64,000 bases of DNA from Pseudoduganella sp. (GTDB taxonomy: Bacteria > Pseudomonadota > Gammaproteobacteria > Burkholderiales > Burkholderiaceae_D), in NCBI GenBank assembly GCA_021323265.1, contig JAJTCO010000003.1, positions 82,556 to 146,555 on the forward strand. The letters run 5' to 3'. Under the pieces are notes generated by a model. It had not been told where the DNA came from and did no database searches. It saw nothing but the letters and a program-made list of their open reading frames with translations. Positions 63,079 to 64,000 of this stretch are shown here, in pieces (position 1 is the stretch's first letter; every line of letters begins with the position of its first letter). A program made the position numbers and the translations under genes.

Positions 63079-63288
63079 ATGTCCACTTCAAACTTCGGCG
63101 GGTCACAATCGCCTGCACCGGCGAAATGCGCGGCCGCCAATTGCGCTCACTTGCGCTGGTGGTCCGCCATGACGGTGCCATTCGCTTGGCTGCGCAAGGC
63201 GCTTCAATCGCCAACGGGGGCGAATGAGGCATCAGCCCAAGCTCCGCAGAAAGCGCGCGCGGCAAGGAATTCGTGGCTCAGGTTTTAA
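63079..63288 (+). CDS. Unknown 69-residue ORF with a strong ribosome binding site
   Basis: ATG 63079 is preceded by ACGGAGGAAACG, a near-perfect Shine-Dalgarno at ideal spacing. The product (MSTSNFGGSQSPAPAKCAAA, then CAHLRWWSAMTV, then a Lys/Arg/Ala-rich tail) has two cysteines spaced CAAANC, a Trp pair and no signal peptide or family. It lies 43 bases before the cupin gene on the same strand and may be co-transcribed. It could be a real small protein or a chance frame behind a leader. Confidence 0.45.
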   Translation: MSTSNFGGSQSPAPAKCAAANCAHLRWWSAMTVPFAWLRKALQSPTGANEASAQAPQKARAARNSWLRF

Positions 63289-63331
63289 GGCACACTATTC
63301 CCACTTTGCGATATAGAGGGAGAGGATCATC

Positions 63332-63643
63332 ATGCATATATATCATGGCAGTACTTTTAAGGCCGAGCGTGCCTGGGGCGCCGTGTGCATAGCCAATATG
63401 GACGGCATTACCACTCGGCTGCATTGGACCGACCGACCCTATGAATGGCACGTCAACGAGGGGGAAGAAGTCTTTGCGGTCCTTAGTGGGCGGGTAGAAA
63501 TGAAATACCGCGAGGGCGAAGTTGAATACAGCGCACTGCTGGAAGCGGGCGACATATTCTATGCTGCGGTCGGTGTAGCCCATGTGGCCCATCCGATTGG
63601 CGAAGCAAGAATCCTGGTGGTGGAGCGCGCAGGGAGCCAGTAG
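63332..63643 (+). CDS. Cupin-domain protein
   Basis: 103 residues forming a single small beta-barrel with the cupin motif 1 region (WTDRPYEWHVNEGEEVFAVLSG) and motif 2 (ALLEAGDIFYAAVGVAHVAHP). The metal-type His pattern is partial: WH-V, then HVAHP. GAGAGGATCATC precedes the ATG. A strong terminator follows after 140 bases. Substrate unknown. Confidence 0.85.
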   Translation: MHIYHGSTFKAERAWGAVCIANMDGITTRLHWTDRPYEWHVNEGEEVFAVLSGRVEMKYREGEVEYSALLEAGDIFYAAVGVAHVAHPIGEARILVVERAGSQ

Positions 63644-63784
63644 TCCCTACCTGGGCGCGTGCAGCTTCCAATGCCCGCGCCCGGCGAAATGTAAGCGATC
63701 TGTGCAGCCATCTCTGCGATACTGAGGGCAGCGGTGCCGCTCACTTAGGCGCAGCACCGTCGAGCTCCCGCTCTGCGATTTTAT

Positions 63785-63817
63785 GCCCTGTACGCGTTGG
63801 CGTACAGGGCACTTTTT
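63785..63817 (+). terminator. Intrinsic terminator downstream of the cupin gene
   Basis: A perfect 11-bp stem GCCCTGTACGC / GCGTACAGGGC with a GTTG loop, followed by ACTTTTT on the plus strand. The 63644-63784 stretch before it contains no supported gene. Confidence 0.9.
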
Positions 63818-63860
63818 CTACCGTTGGCCTGACGCCTGGACGCCGCCAACACTATCAGAC

Positions 63861-64000
63861 CTATCCAGCCGCCCCCCCCCCGCGCTCGTCACCCAGTCCC
63901 TCGCAAAACTGCCGGATGCCGGCAACGTGCGGACGCAGGCAGCCGACGTTACCATCTGCTTGCTGCAGACCGGATCCACGCGCGAGCATGCCCTCAAGGC
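63861..64000 (-). CDS. Possible C-terminal end of a gene running in from the right edge (partial)
   Basis: A minus-strand frame is open from the window edge to TAG 63863-63861 (about 45 residues, with HVAGIRQFCEGLGDERGGG). It contains a run of ten C like the homopolymer seen in the TolC-family pseudogene. Another minus-strand frame is also open here, so the assignment is weak and no family can be given. Confidence 0.25.
   Translation of the reverse strand, partial: LEGMLARGSGLQQADGNVGCLRPHVAGIRQFCEGLGDERGGGAAG

Overview
The window comes from a GC-rich Gram-negative bacterium. Gene content and protein style fit a betaproteobacterium of the Oxalobacteraceae (Massilia, Duganella or Janthinobacterium-like). 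This is an inference from family resemblance, because no rRNA or tRNA is present to confirm it.

Layout. 1-6201 (+): the end of a type I secretion ABC ATPase, its HlyD-type adaptor and a 1620-residue Ig-repeat adhesin, which together form one export unit. 6238-60246 is almost entirely minus strand. Read in the direction of transcription it holds: a large BTAD/AAA-type regulator (60246-57115); a tightly packed flagellar-type operon flhB-flhA-flgF-flgG-flgA-flgH-flgI-flgB-flgC-fliE-fliF-fliG-like-fliH-fliI-fliJ-fliK-flgD-flgE-fliM-fliN-fliO-fliP (57035-39600); a FliA-like sigma factor, two TPR proteins and a small unknown protein (39586-36714); a small secreted protein (36416-35961); a giant RHS/YD-repeat toxin of 9174 residues (35355-7831); a small candidate immunity gene (7708-7346); and finally fliQ and fliR (7272-6238). 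60454-63643 holds an exported alpha/beta hydrolase, a broken TolC/NodT-family outer membrane gene, a 69-residue unknown ORF and a cupin. The last 180 bases may carry the end of another minus-strand gene.

How the parts may work together. The flagellar-type locus encodes a full export gate, ATPase complex, MS ring, rod, P and L rings, hook, hook cap and ruler. The window shows no flagellin, filament cap, hook-filament junction proteins, stator or FlgJ. Its switch proteins are reduced: the FliG-position protein has 166 residues, and FliM lacks the N-terminal CheY-binding motif. This fits a secretion or surface device better than a steerable motor, although the missing parts could lie elsewhere in the genome. 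The export gate genes fliQR, normally next to fliP, lie 32 kb away on the far side of the RHS toxin and its candidate immunity gene.

The most unusual gene is the RHS protein. It has no classical signal peptide and no recognisable RHS-core DPxGL motif, but carries two LysM domains and a glycine-zipper hydrophobic region. Its C-terminal end holds three successive toxin-like modules in one reading frame: a zincin with HEARH, a TNT-type NAD glycohydrolase and an RNase A-like tip. Similar linker sequences separate them. Two regulatory signals tie the region together. A sigma-28-like promoter (TAAA-N15-CTGGATAA) lies in front of the RHS gene, and the same block encodes a sigma-28-like factor. A heptamer direct repeat with 11-bp periodicity, as bound by SARP/BTAD activators, lies between the BTAD regulator and flhB.
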